DNA of 64,000 bases from Dyella sp. A6 (GCF_036320485.1 NZ_CP132911.1:1178001-1242000), one strand, 5' to 3'. Positions 53,827 to 63,014 are shown, numbered from the stretch's first letter. The notes: a model not told the origin generated them from the letters alone. Translations and numbers: made by a program.

Positions 53827-54915
53827 ATGACTGCTCTCTTTTCGCCCTTCCAGATCAAGGGTGTCACTTTGCGCAACCGCATCGGTGCCCCGCCGATGTG
53901 TCAATACGCCGCCGAGGACGGCTTCGTCAGCAACTGGCATGTTCCCCATTACGCCATGCTGGCCCGGGGCGGTGCGGGATTGGTGGTCGTCGAAGCGACC
54001 GCCGTGTCGTCGGAGGGGCGAATCACTCCGGGTGACCTTGGCCTATGGCGAGACGAGCAGATGGAAGGCTTGGCCTCCATCGCGCAAGTCATCAAGGAAG
54101 GCGGTGCAGTGCCTGGAATTCAGCTCGCGCACGCCGGCCGTAAGGCGGGGTGTGCTCGCCCCTGGGACGGTGGCGCGCCGCTGGATGCATCGGATCCGCA
54201 GGCTTGGCAACCGATCGCACCGAGCTCAGTGCCGTACATGCCTGGCTCTTCTCACGTGCCGCGGGAAATGAGCTTGCAGGACATCGAGCAAACCCAGCGG
54301 GATTTCGTTGACGCGGCGCGCCGCGCCGCGATGGCCGGATTCCAGTGGCTGGAACTGCATTTCGCACACGGCTTTCTCGGTCAGAGTTTCCTGTCGCGAT
54401 CGTCCAACGTGCGTACGGATCGTTACGGCGGCTCCCTGGTGAATCGGGCGCGCTTTCTTGTCGAAACCGTCGCGGCCGTTCGTGCGGTCTGGCCGGAACC
54501 CCTCCCGCTCAGCGTCCGCATCGGCACCACGGAATTTGGCGAGCAGGAAACGGAAGCGTTCGAGGAAACCGTGTTCGCCCTGCGGCTTATGAAGGATGCC
54601 GGGCTTGACCTCGTTGACCTCTCGTTGAGTCTTTCGACACCCGGTGAGCCTGTTCCCTGGAGCCCAAACCTTCTCGTGCCCTATGCGGAAATCGTGCGCA
54701 ACGAGGTAGGCCTTCCGGTGACCACAAGTTGGTTGATCACTGACGCCAAGGCAGCGGACAACTTTGTTCGGGAAGGCAAGGCCGACCTGCTCCTGTTTGG
54801 GCGGACCCTGCTGGCTAACCCGCACTGGCCTCGGCTGGCGGCGAAAGCACTCGATAAGGAACGCCCCGATTGGGTCTTACCCGCTTCCTACGCGCACTGG
54901 TTGCAGAACTGGTAA
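53827..54915 (+). CDS. Old-yellow-enzyme family NADH:flavin oxidoreductase (YqjM/NamA-like)
   Basis: A 362-residue TIM-barrel flavoenzyme that probably reduces activated C=C bonds with NAD(P)H and FMN. Typical features are APPMCQYAAEDGFVSNWHVP with the YqjM-type cysteine, PGIQLAHAGRKAGCARPWDG, and WLELHFAHGFLGQSFLS with the two substrate-binding histidine positions. NVRTDRYGGSLVNRARFLVE, ADLLLFGRTLLANPHWP and a C-terminal YAHWLQNW close the fold. ATG 53827 follows AAGAGG. It lies between the two LysR-hydrolase modules in the same direction as module 1 and may be part of that operon. A detoxification role for unsaturated carbonyls is plausible. Confidence 0.92.
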   Translation: MTALFSPFQIKGVTLRNRIGAPPMCQYAAEDGFVSNWHVPHYAMLARGGAGLVVVEATAVSSEGRITPGDLGLWRDEQMEGLASIAQVIKEGGAVPGIQLAHAGRKAGCARPWDGGAPLDASDPQAWQPIAPSSVPYMPGSSHVPREMSLQDIEQTQRDFVDAARRAAMAGFQWLELHFAHGFLGQSFLSRSSNVRTDRYGGSLVNRARFLVETVAAVRAVWPEPLPLSVRIGTTEFGEQETEAFEETVFALRLMKDAGLDLVDLSLSLSTPGEPVPWSPNLLVPYAEIVRNEVGLPVTTSWLITDAKAADNFVREGKADLLLFGRTLLANPHWPRLAAKALDKERPDWVLPASYAHWLQNW

Positions 54916-55035
54916 CCCGTTTGCCGATCGGATACCGCATATGGCCTTTGCGGCATGTGCGCTGACTGGGTGGGGAACCCCATGGATTGGTGATGAACCG
55001 GACGCATCTTCAACTAGTGCCCGGTCTGAGCGAAT

Positions 55036-56283
55036 ATGCTCTCTATGAATCACCCGCCCACCGAGAGACCCGGAGTCCATCATCATCCTTTGCGCATGAG
55101 TGGTAGGGACCCGTTGGAACACCATCGGGTAGCGACGCCGCTTGAACTGCTGTTCGATCTGACATTCGCGACAAGTTTCGGACTCGCCGCTGCCAGGTTT
55201 GCTCATGAGACCGCAGCGGGACACGTTGGCGGAGGGCTATTCGGCTTCGCTTTTGCCGCGCTGGTGATCTGTTGGGCCTGGGTCAACTTCTCCTGGTTCT
55301 CGTCGGCTTACGACACGGATGACTGGGTGTTCCGCGTCGCCACGATGGTGCAGATGGCAGGCGTCCTGATACTCGCGATCGGCCTTCCTCCGATGTTTGA
55401 CTCGATCGAACACGGACTCCATCTGAACGTTGATCTCATGGTCTACGGCTATGTGGTCATGCGCGCCGCGATGGTCTTCCAGTGGCTACGCGCGGCCCGC
55501 CAGGACCCGATCCACCGGCGCGCATGTCTCACCTACGCATTAACCATCTTCATCGCCCAGCTCGGCTGGGTGGGAATGATTTTTGTTGAAAAGACTCCTT
55601 TGGAAGGCGCGGCAATCGTTATCGTCCTGTGGCTGATCGAGTTTGCGGCGCCGGCGATGGCCGAGCGGAAGGACGGTGGAACGCCCTGGCATGCACATCA
55701 CATGGCAGAACGCTACAGTCTGTTCATCCTGATCGCGCTAGGTGAGGGTGTCGTTGGAACCGTTGCGGCCATTTCTGCGGTCATCCAGTCGCACGGATGG
55801 ACACAGGATGCGGTATTGCTGTGCGTCGCGGGCATGGGCCTTACGTTCGGCATTTGGTGGCTCTACTACCTCATACCCTCTGCACCCGCTTTGCATGCCA
55901 AGAGATCACGTGCCTTCACGTGGGGATATGTGCAAATCATCATGGTCGCTGCGATTGTTGCTATGGGGGCAGGGATGCACATTGCTGCCTACTACATTGA
56001 AGGCAAAGCAGCGATCGGCGACTTGGCTGTGGTGCTTTATCTCGCTGTGCCTGTTGCCGTCTTCATCGGCCTCGCCTACATGCTCCATTTCTATCTGACG
56101 CGGCGATTTGCTTTGTATCGAGCGTTCCTTCTCCTGGCGACACTTGCGACTCTCGTGGTGGCAACGTTCGCGGCTAGCCAGGGGTTCGATGTCGCGACAT
56201 GTCTCGTGATTGTGGCTCTCGCGCCAGCCATATCGGTCATCGGGTACGAAGTGTATGGGTACCGCCACCAGACACTTCGCTGA
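55036..56283 (+). CDS. LtrA-family (low temperature requirement A) membrane protein
   Basis: A 415-residue integral membrane protein. After a His-rich leader (ERPGVHHHPLRMSG) comes the LtrA signature ATPLELLFDLTFATSFGLAA, then about ten hydrophobic segments, with AERYSLFILIALGEGVVGTV in the middle and YYLIPSAPALHAKRSRAFTW. The family is widespread in bacteria and of unknown transport or sensory function. The start is ATG 55036, or ATG 55045 (MNHPPTE). It lies between the flavin reductase and the second LysR gene and is oriented with the former. Confidence 0.9.
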   Translation: MLSMNHPPTERPGVHHHPLRMSGRDPLEHHRVATPLELLFDLTFATSFGLAAARFAHETAAGHVGGGLFGFAFAALVICWAWVNFSWFSSAYDTDDWVFRVATMVQMAGVLILAIGLPPMFDSIEHGLHLNVDLMVYGYVVMRAAMVFQWLRAARQDPIHRRACLTYALTIFIAQLGWVGMIFVEKTPLEGAAIVIVLWLIEFAAPAMAERKDGGTPWHAHHMAERYSLFILIALGEGVVGTVAAISAVIQSHGWTQDAVLLCVAGMGLTFGIWWLYYLIPSAPALHAKRSRAFTWGYVQIIMVAAIVAMGAGMHIAAYYIEGKAAIGDLAVVLYLAVPVAVFIGLAYMLHFYLTRRFALYRAFLLLATLATLVVATFAASQGFDVATCLVIVALAPAISVIGYEVYGYRHQTLR

Positions 56284-56462
56284 GCCCATATGGCCGTGAC
56301 CTGGTGGAAGGCTTGAGCACGACGAATGATCGCCACAGGTCATCCTTTGCGGGTGGCGCCAACCTGGCAGCCATCACGACAAACCAGTGCGGATGGCCAA
56401 CGCGCAATGGCGTTGTTCCATGACCAAGTGTCGGCTCCCGACAATCTGCTAGGCGGCAGGAC

Positions 56463-57383
56463 CTAAACGAGCTCGATCGCTTCCCGCTTTTCAACGAGAA
56501 AGTCCATGAGCGCCCGTACTTTCGAAGGCATCTGCTCGCGCGTATGCGTGTAGAGGTAGAAGCCGGCTTGAGTGTAGGTCCAATCGCGTAGTGCGCGGAC
56601 CAGGCGCCCCTCAGACAGGTGCTCGTGGATCGCGATGTCGATGTTCTGGATGAGCCCGAGACCTTGAAGCGCGGCTCGGGTCATGCCCTCATCATCGTTG
56701 GTGATCAGGTTTCCGGTCACGGCCTGTGTGAAATGAAGCCCATGCTTGCCGGACTCGTTGAAATCCCAGTCGTGGATCGCGCCATTGCCGGAATACCGGT
56801 AGTTGATGCAGTTGTGATGCACCAGGTCGGCCGGCGTTTTGGGTACGCCATGGCGCTCGAAGTACGCGGGTGTTCCCACCACGGCCATCGACAAGACCGG
56901 AGTGATCGGCACGGCGACCACATGATCCGCCAGGCTGCGACCCAGGCGGATGCCTGCATCGCAACCGTCGGCGATGATGTTAGACAGAGGCTCGGCCATG
57001 ACCAGCTCCAGCCTGACCTTTGGATAGCGCGCATAAAACTCGGGCAAGTGAGGTTCGATCAGGGCCTTGGCGGCCATGCGAGAGGTATTGACCCGGATCA
57101 GGCCGGATGGCGTTCCGGCGATGTCACCCAGGTTTCTGACAGAGTGTTCGATTTCGCCCAGTCTGGGCTGCAGGGTATCGAACAGATGCTGACCGGCCTC
57201 GGTCAGCGACATATTGCGCGTCGTGCGATACAGCAGCTTGACGCCGAGCTGCTTCTCCAGCGCCTTCAGGTTTTGCGAGAGTGCGGCGCGTGACACGCCC
57301 ATCTCCTCGGCCGCCCGGGTAAAGCTGCGGTGGTGGGCGATGCGGGTGAACCAGGCAAGGGATGGCAGTAGAGAGGAGTCCAC
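56463..57383 (-). CDS. LysR-family regulator, module 2
   Basis: A 306-residue LysR regulator, GTG-started at 57383 (VDSSLLPSLAWFTRIAHHRS). The winged helix reads SFTRAAEEMGVSRAALSQNL with LLYRTTRNMSLTEAG, and the effector domain has DGCDAGIRLGRSLADHVVAV. The C-terminal EQMPSKVRALMDFLVEKRE is identical to the module 1 regulator, so the two are recent paralogues. It is divergent from the hydrolase at 57505 over a 121-base gap holding a GTAA-N8-TTAC site. It probably controls the five-gene series that follows. Confidence 0.93.
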   Translation of the reverse strand: MDSSLLPSLAWFTRIAHHRSFTRAAEEMGVSRAALSQNLKALEKQLGVKLLYRTTRNMSLTEAGQHLFDTLQPRLGEIEHSVRNLGDIAGTPSGLIRVNTSRMAAKALIEPHLPEFYARYPKVRLELVMAEPLSNIIADGCDAGIRLGRSLADHVVAVPITPVLSMAVVGTPAYFERHGVPKTPADLVHHNCINYRYSGNGAIHDWDFNESGKHGLHFTQAVTGNLITNDDEGMTRAALQGLGLIQNIDIAIHEHLSEGRLVRALRDWTYTQAGFYLYTHTREQMPSKVRALMDFLVEKREAIELV

Positions 57384-57392
57384 TCTCTGATT

Positions 57393-57484
57393 GTAAAGAT
57401 GTGCTTACTACTGATGTGTTAAATGCCGCCTTTTTGCGACTCAAAGAGGCGCGTAGTCTCTATGGACCTAGCCAAGGTTGGCTA
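57393..57484. promoter_or_regulatory. Candidate LysR operator and second palindrome upstream of module 2
   Basis: GTAA-AGATGTGC-TTAC (57393-57408) lies just before the LysR start, in the same place as the module 1 site. A perfect 7-2-7 palindrome (TAGCCAA-GG-TTGGCTA, 57469-57484) sits just before the hydrolase ribosome site (CCAGGAGACTAAGG). Confidence 0.55.
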
Positions 57485-57504
57485 GCTAAGCCAGGAGACT
57501 AAGG

Positions 57505-58440
57505 ATGCACTCCATCAAGTTCCGAAACCGCGACATGGCCTGGGATATCGCAGCCCTGATTTTGTTGCCGCCAGCCTTCGACGAAAGCAAGCCGTACCCC
57601 ACGATTGTCAGCGTGCACCCATTCGGCAGTTGCAAGGAACAGACGTCCAGCAAGGTCTACGGAGCGGCACTGGCGAAGGAAGGCTTCGTGGTCATCGCGT
57701 ATGACGCCAGCTTCCAGGGTGATTCCGGTGGCGAACCACGCTGGATCGAGGACCCGACCCAACGGGTTGAAGACATCAGCCACGTTATCGACTATGCGGT
57801 GACACTGCCCTACGTGGATGCCGATCGCATCGGTTTGATAGGCGTTTGCGGGGGCGGGGGTTACGCGCTGAACGCGACCCTGACCGAGAAGCGGATCAAG
57901 GCGGTGGTCGGCGTGACTCCAGTCAACATCGGCCGGCTGTTCCGCGAAGGCTTCAGCGGCTACGACCCGCTTGGCGCATTGCAGGCGATGGCCACGCAGC
58001 GCACCAGCGAAGCACGTGGCGGCGAATTGCAGGTCAACGAGTTGCTCCCGGCCAGTCCAGAGGCCGCCAAGGCCGCCGGCTTGACCGAGCGCGACGTGTG
58101 GGAAGCCACCGACTACTACAAGACGCCGCGCGGCCAGCAGCCTGGCGGCTGGACCCGGATGCTGTTCAGCCATGCCCAGAATACGCTGGGCTGGGACGCG
58201 CTCGCCTTCACCGAAATGCTGATGACCCAGCCGATGATGGTGGTGATCGGCGACAAGGTCGGCGCGTTCGGTGCCTATCGCGATGGCTCGGAGGCCTACG
58301 GCCGCGCGACTGCCTCGAAGGATCGGCAATTGGTCCTGCTCGACGGTTGGTCACACTACGACATCTACGACAAGCCCGAGCCGGTCAAGCTTGCGTTGGA
58401 TCGCATGGTGCCGTTCCTGAAGAAGCACCTTTCAGCCTGA
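57505..58440 (+). CDS. Cys-nucleophile alpha/beta hydrolase (dienelactone-hydrolase-like), type A paralogue
   Basis: A 311-residue enzyme paralogous to 51017-51973. It starts MHSIKFRNRDMAWDIAALIL, has the nucleophile elbow GVCGGGGYALNATL with Cys 115, and the catalytic His in DGWSHYDIYDKPEPV. VVIAYDASFQGDSGGEPRWI and [18 protein letters not shown] match the first copy closely. A strong AGGAGACTAAGG ribosome site precedes ATG 57505. Nine bases separate it from the next gene, so it heads a tightly packed operon. The substrate is unknown; the family hydrolyses esters or lactones. Confidence 0.88.
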   Translation: MHSIKFRNRDMAWDIAALILLPPAFDESKPYPTIVSVHPFGSCKEQTSSKVYGAALAKEGFVVIAYDASFQGDSGGEPRWIEDPTQRVEDISHVIDYAVTLPYVDADRIGLIGVCGGGGYALNATLTEKRIKAVVGVTPVNIGRLFREGFSGYDPLGALQAMATQRTSEARGGELQVNELLPASPEAAKAAGLTERDVWEATDYYKTPRGQQPGGWTRMLFSHAQNTLGWDALAFTEMLMTQPMMVVIGDKVGAFGAYRDGSEAYGRATASKDRQLVLLDGWSHYDIYDKPEPVKLALDRMVPFLKKHLSA

Positions 58441-58449
58441 GCCGCACGC

Positions 58450-59154
58450 ATGAAGATCATCCTGTTCGGCGGCAGCGGCATGGTGGGCCAGGGCGTACTG
58501 CGCGAATGCCTGCGCGCCGACGGCGTGAGCGAGGTGCTCGCCATCGGCCGCGCGCCACTGGAAGCCAGGCATCCGCGACTGAAACAGCTGGTGCAGGCCG
58601 ACCTTTTCGCGCTGGCGCCGCTGCAGGCGCAGTTCGATGATTTCGATGCGTGCTTTTTCTGCGTTGGCTCGTCGGTCTCTGGTGCGGATGAGGACGCGTA
58701 CACACGCATCAACCACGATCTGCCGCTGGCCGTGGCGGCCGTGTTGGCAAGAGCCAATCCGGGCATGGCGTTCACCTATGTCTCAGGGCAGGGCACCGAT
58801 GCCAGCGAACGTGGCCGAACGACGTGGGCGCGGATCAAGGGGCGGACCGAAAATGCGCTGCAACAGCTCGGGTTCCGCGCTGTGTACCTGTTCCGCCCCG
58901 GCCTGATCTTTCCGTTGCACGGCGAAACGTCCAGTACGCGGCTCTACCGCATGACCTATGCCGCGCTTGGCTGGCTGTCCCGCCCGTTGCGCCGGCTTTT
59001 CCCGAACTCAGTCCTCGACACCGAACAGATTGGCGAAGCCATGTTGCAGGTAGCACGCAGCGGTGCAGGCAACCATGTGCTGGAAAGTACCGACATCCAC
59101 CGCCTGGCCATGGCTTGGCGTAGCAATGACATCCGACGAGAACACGCAAGATGA
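58450..59154 (+). CDS. NAD(P)-binding epimerase-like protein
   Basis: A 234-residue atypical SDR. The start MKIILFGGSGMVGQGVLREC carries the GGxGxxG-type loop. CFFCVGSSVSGADEDAYTRI, MAFTYVSGQGTDASERGRTT and VYLFRPGLIFPLHGE follow the pattern of NAD-dependent epimerase-like proteins of the YwnB/HTATIP2 sort, whose substrates are mostly unknown. A hydrophobic patch near YRMTYAALGWLSRPL is too short to be sure of membrane binding. Its stop overlaps the next gene as ATGA. It has no counterpart in module 1. Confidence 0.86.
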   Translation: MKIILFGGSGMVGQGVLRECLRADGVSEVLAIGRAPLEARHPRLKQLVQADLFALAPLQAQFDDFDACFFCVGSSVSGADEDAYTRINHDLPLAVAAVLARANPGMAFTYVSGQGTDASERGRTTWARIKGRTENALQQLGFRAVYLFRPGLIFPLHGETSSTRLYRMTYAALGWLSRPLRRLFPNSVLDTEQIGEAMLQVARSGAGNHVLESTDIHRLAMAWRSNDIRREHAR

Positions 59155-59924
59155 AGCAACTGCTTGAAGGCAAGACAGCCATCATTACCGGTGCAAGCAA
59201 GGGCATCGGCCTGGCGACAGCGAAGCTTTTCGTCTCCCAGGGCGCCAATGTCGTACTGACGGCCCTCAATCAGGGGGAGCTTGATGCAGTGGTCGATGAG
59301 ATCGCAGCAGGGGGCGGCAAGGCCATCGGCCTGGCGGCCGACTCGGCAGATCCCGCATCGCCGAAGCGCGTATTTTCCCTGGCTATCGAAACGTTCGGTC
59401 AGGTCGACGTCCTGGTCAACAACGCCGGTTACGGTGACATGGTGTCCATCGAGGAGTGCAGCGACGAGCACTTCGACAAGGTGGTGCAGATCAACTACGC
59501 CGGGGTATTCCGCTTCTGTAGAGAGGCTACACAGCACTTCATGCCACGAAACGAAGGGGTGATTGTCAATGTCACCTCGATCAACGGCTCGTTACCGCTG
59601 GGGGGCGTTGCCTATACCTCGACGAAAGCCGCGGTAAATGCCATGACGACCAACATCGCGGTGCGATTCGCCGGCACCGGCATTCGCTGCAATGCAGTCG
59701 CGCCGGGCAACACCGACACGCCAATGGCCCAAGCCTGGGCGGCGGGAAAGCTGCCTGGCGGAACGAAGATGGTCGAGTACGCGGCCAAATACTCGAATCA
59801 GGCGCTGCCCTACACCCAGCCGATCGACCAGGCCAACGCCATCCTCTATCTCGCGAGTGACCTTGCCCGCGCCGTCACCGGTCGCGTGCTGGTCGTCGAC
59901 AACGGCGCCTATGTCGGGGCCTGA
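59151..59924 (+). CDS. Classical SDR-family oxidoreductase
   Basis: A 257-residue short-chain dehydrogenase. The cofactor loop is TGASKGIGLATAKLF (residues ~14-28), and the NNAG motif is in DVLVNNAGYGDMVS. The catalytic Ser lies in VNVTSINGSLP, with Tyr and Lys in AYTSTKAAVNAM, and the C-terminal strand is VTGRVLVVDNGAYVG. It is coupled by a 4-base overlap to the preceding epimerase-like gene. The family reduces or oxidises alcohols, ketones and acyl groups; the substrate here is unknown. It belongs to the module 2 operon between the hydrolase and the NmrA-like gene. Confidence 0.94.
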   Translation: MKQLLEGKTAIITGASKGIGLATAKLFVSQGANVVLTALNQGELDAVVDEIAAGGGKAIGLAADSADPASPKRVFSLAIETFGQVDVLVNNAGYGDMVSIEECSDEHFDKVVQINYAGVFRFCREATQHFMPRNEGVIVNVTSINGSLPLGGVAYTSTKAAVNAMTTNIAVRFAGTGIRCNAVAPGNTDTPMAQAWAAGKLPGGTKMVEYAAKYSNQALPYTQPIDQANAILYLASDLARAVTGRVLVVDNGAYVGA

Positions 59925-60021
59925 GACGGAGAGAACAATCCCCCAAGCCGTCCACATGCAGCCGTTCGGCCCTGTTTGAACCTTGCCCACGAAAAGATGG
60001 CAACCCGGAGGAGAAGCATCA

Positions 60022-60660
60022 ATGAAAAATGTCCTCATCCTTGGCGCAGGTGGACAGATCGCCCGCTGGGTGATTCACGACCTGGCGAATGCAAATTCGG
60101 TCAGGCAGACATTGTTCCTGCGCCACCCACGTAGGCTGCATAGCGCGGTGCCGACCAATGCGCGAGTCCTCGAAGGTGATGTTCTGGACAAGGCTGCCTT
60201 GGCCGGGGCCATGGCCGGACAAGATCTGGTGTATGCCAACCTGACCGGAGATGACATCGACGAACAGGCCGCGGCAGTGGTCACTGCTATGAAGGCCTCC
60301 GGGGTAAAGCGTCTAATCTTCGTGACCTCGCTCGGCATCTACGACGAATTGCCGGGCAAGTTCCAGAAGTGGAACAAGTCGATGATCGGCGAGGCACTGA
60401 AGCCGTTCCGTCGCGCGGCAGATGCCATTGAAGCTTCGGGCTTGGATTTCACGATCCTGCGCCCGGCATGGCTGACCGATGAAGACGAGGTCGACTACGA
60501 AACCACGACCAAGGGAGAGACCTTCAAGGGCACGGAGGTATCACGCCGCAGCGTGGCCGATCTGATCGCGAAAATCATCGCAGACCCCTCCCAGCACTCC
60601 AGAGCAAATCTCGGCGTCAACAAACCCGGCACCGAAGGCGACAAGCCTGCGTTCTATTGA
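60022..60660 (+). CDS. NmrA/atypical-SDR NAD(P)-binding oxidoreductase, module 2
   Basis: A 212-residue paralogue of 53086-53721, starting [20 protein letters not shown] after a GGAGGAGAAGC ribosome site. The shared features are the GAGGQIA loop, [17 protein letters not shown] as SGVKRLIFVTSLGIYDE, and the end LGVNKPGTEGDKPAFY. It lies between the SDR and the type B hydrolase, whereas in module 1 the type B hydrolase comes first, so the order has been shuffled. It is probably cytosolic and NADPH-using. The function is unknown. Confidence 0.87.
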   Translation: MKNVLILGAGGQIARWVIHDLANANSVRQTLFLRHPRRLHSAVPTNARVLEGDVLDKAALAGAMAGQDLVYANLTGDDIDEQAAAVVTAMKASGVKRLIFVTSLGIYDELPGKFQKWNKSMIGEALKPFRRAADAIEASGLDFTILRPAWLTDEDEVDYETTTKGETFKGTEVSRRSVADLIAKIIADPSQHSRANLGVNKPGTEGDKPAFY

Positions 60661-60701
60661 TGGCGAGCCGTCACCCTACCCACGATCACAGGAGACACGT
60701 C

Positions 60702-61622
60702 ATGGAATCCAAGAAAATCGACATCCCCAACCGCAACGGCAATGGCATCACGCTGTCGGCCGTCATCAACTTCCCGGATGGCTTCGATGAAAAAGGCAGC
60801 TTTCCGGCAATTGTGGTGTCGCATCCAGGCGGTGGTGTGAAGGAGCAAACAGCCGGCACCTACGCAAGGAAGCTGGCCGAACAAGGCTTCGTGACCATCG
60901 CCTTCGATCGCTCCTACCAGGGCGAAAGCACCGGTGAACCGCGTCAACTTGAGAACCCCTACGTCAGTACCGAAGACGTCAGCGCAGTCATCGACTATCT
61001 CGACATCCAGCCCTACGTAAACCAGGACAAGATCGGTGCGATGGGCATCTGTGCCGGCGCCGGCTATACCGCCAATGCTGCAATCAACGACAAGCGCATC
61101 AAGGCGGTCGGCACCGTTAGCATGGTCAACATCGGCCAAATGTTTCGAAACGGCTGGGACAACAACATCAAGGATGCCGACGCCATCCCGGTGCGGGACA
61201 TGGGCGCTGATGCGCGCCGCGCCGCAGCCGATGGCAGCAAGAATGGCATTTTTCCGCTGGCACCGATGCGCGAGGAAGACGCTCCCAATGCGGAGTTGCG
61301 CGAAGCCTGGGAGTACTACCACACGCCACGTGCGCAGTACCCCACGGCGCCCGGGTACATGACTGCGCGCAGTCTTGATCAGATCATCACCTACGATGCC
61401 TATTTCAAGGCCGAGGCATTCCTCACACAGCCGCTGCTGACCGTGGTGGGTAGCCAGGCCGGCAGCAAATGGATGAGCGACGACCTGATGAAGCGCGCCG
61501 GAACTTCCGACAAGCGGCAGTACATCGTGGAAGGCGCAAACCACATGTCGATGTACGACGGCGAGAAATACATCAACGAGGCGATCGGGCAGCTCGCGCC
61601 GTTCTTCAAGAGCAAGATGTAA
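60702..61622 (+). CDS. Cys-nucleophile alpha/beta hydrolase, type B paralogue
   Basis: A 306-residue paralogue of 52046-52960. It starts MESKKIDIPNRNGNGITLSA after AGGAGACACGTC; the frame is open to 60657 but without start support. The elbow is [20 protein letters not shown] with Cys 117, [17 protein letters not shown] is conserved, and the catalytic His is in VEGANHMSMYDGEKY. It is the last gene of module 2. The pairing of type A and type B enzymes in both modules suggests that they act in the same pathway. Confidence 0.88.
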   Translation: MESKKIDIPNRNGNGITLSAVINFPDGFDEKGSFPAIVVSHPGGGVKEQTAGTYARKLAEQGFVTIAFDRSYQGESTGEPRQLENPYVSTEDVSAVIDYLDIQPYVNQDKIGAMGICAGAGYTANAAINDKRIKAVGTVSMVNIGQMFRNGWDNNIKDADAIPVRDMGADARRAAADGSKNGIFPLAPMREEDAPNAELREAWEYYHTPRAQYPTAPGYMTARSLDQIITYDAYFKAEAFLTQPLLTVVGSQAGSKWMSDDLMKRAGTSDKRQYIVEGANHMSMYDGEKYINEAIGQLAPFFKSKM

Positions 61623-61834
61623 AACGTGAGCATCTGTGCCGATGGTGAAATGGCGTCTGATAGCAGCGCCCATTCAACCATCGCTTCCAGTCGGCGGCCT
61701 TGTTGACGTTTTGCAGCATCGAGGCCGCCGCACACTAGTCTGCCGTTGTGGTTCCGTCTATAACAGCGTGTCGTCGACACCAGCGCATTGCTCAGCTATT
61801 GCCGACACAGTGCGTGTTGAACCGGAGACGCATC

Positions 61835-62110
61835 ATGGACCTGAAGGCGGCTGAATCGACGAGTGTTCTCGTCTGCAAGATCACGGCTGCGCTCGATGCG
61901 CAGTTGGCGAGCATCCGGGAAGGCTGTGAACCTGATGAGTTCAGGCGTCAGCGCCGGTTGTTCGCGACGGCGATGGCCGGCCTGCTGGAGATCGCCAACA
62001 CGATCCACGGCGAGCACCCGGACCTCAAGCCTGTCCAGATGGGTGGCTCGTACGTTCTGCCATGGTCCGTGATCGAGCGGAGCGTTGCCCAACTGCGCGG
62101 CGAGACCTGA
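61835..62110 (+). CDS. Small hypothetical protein
   Basis: A 91-residue soluble helical protein. ATG 61835 (MDLKAAESTSVLVCKITAAL) follows GGAGACGCATC; the frame is open upstream to 61748. It reads FRRQRRLFATAMAGLLEIAN, then GEHPDLKPVQMGGSYVLPWS. No family is recognised and no signal or membrane segment is present. It is separated from its neighbours by more than 200 bases on each side, so it is probably monocistronic. Confidence 0.65.
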   Translation: MDLKAAESTSVLVCKITAALDAQLASIREGCEPDEFRRQRRLFATAMAGLLEIANTIHGEHPDLKPVQMGGSYVLPWSVIERSVAQLRGET

Positions 62111-62345
62111 CGGCGCGCAAGCTTGGGTGGTCGCCCCGGGCAATGGCTTGCGCGATGGCTCTCTTGCCCGGTTGCGGGCCTGTCGGATGACCGGCTTCAA
62201 AAGGCGTAAGGCTACCTTGCGAATGCGGGGTGTTTCATCCTTCTTCATGCCCGACTATCTTGCTGCGACGTGGCAGCCACGTCCGCCATGCGGATACGTT
62301 CATTGAGTAGTTGGCTTTCAGAATCCATTCTTTCGAGGTCGTTGC

Positions 62346-63014
62346 GTGAGTCAAGCATCCTGGTCGTCTGTAGACGCTTATTTTTCGAAAATGCTGGTTC
62401 CAGAGGATGGCTGTCTGAAGCAGGCGTTGAGTGATAGCGAAGCGGCTGGGTTACCTCCCCACAACGTTGCACCCAATCAAGGCAAGTTCCTGCATTTGCT
62501 CGCAAGGGTTCAAGGCGCCAGGAGGATTTTGGAGATCGGCACGCTGGGTGGTTACAGCACAATATGGTTGGCGCGTGCTTTGCCGGACGAAGGCAGGCTG
62601 GTGACTTTGGAGGCGGATCCGAAGAACGCTGCGATTGCGTCGGCCAATATCGAGCGCGCGGGGCTGTCCTCTGTCGTGTCTGTCTGCGTAGGGCCGGCGA
62701 TTGACTCTCTTCGCACGATGGTTGCCGCGGGAGAGTCGCCCTTCGACTTCATCTTCATTGACGCGGATAAACCGAACAACCCGGCGTATCTTGAGCTGTC
62801 GCTCCAGCTGTCCCGCCCGGGGACGGTGATCATTGGGGATAACGTGGTGCGTGAAGGTGAAGTGGCGAACGCGATGTCCAGTGACGCCAGGGTTCAGGGC
62901 GTCCGCTCGTTCTTAGAGATGATGTCGGCTGATCCACGGTTGTCTGCGACGGCCATACAGACGGTCGGCAGCAAAGGCTACGACGGCTTTTCCATGGCAG
63001 TCGTTGAAAGCTAG
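62346..63014 (+). CDS. SAM-dependent O-methyltransferase (CCoAMT family)
   Basis: A 222-residue enzyme of the caffeoyl-CoA O-methyltransferase type (Methyltransf_3/24). The GTG start at 62346 (VSQASWSSVDAYFSKMLVPE) is seven bases after GAGG. Motif I is RRILEIGTLGGYSTIWLARA, the acidic strand end is RLVTLEADPKNAAIASANIE, and FDFIFIDADKPNNPAYLELS holds the metal-site Asp residues. GTVIIGDNVVREGEVAN follows. It methylates catechol-like or other hydroxyl groups in a metal-dependent way; the substrate is unknown. It is convergent with typA across a hairpin terminator. Confidence 0.92.
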   Translation: MSQASWSSVDAYFSKMLVPEDGCLKQALSDSEAAGLPPHNVAPNQGKFLHLLARVQGARRILEIGTLGGYSTIWLARALPDEGRLVTLEADPKNAAIASANIERAGLSSVVSVCVGPAIDSLRTMVAAGESPFDFIFIDADKPNNPAYLELSLQLSRPGTVIIGDNVVREGEVANAMSSDARVQGVRSFLEMMSADPRLSATAIQTVGSKGYDGFSMAVVES

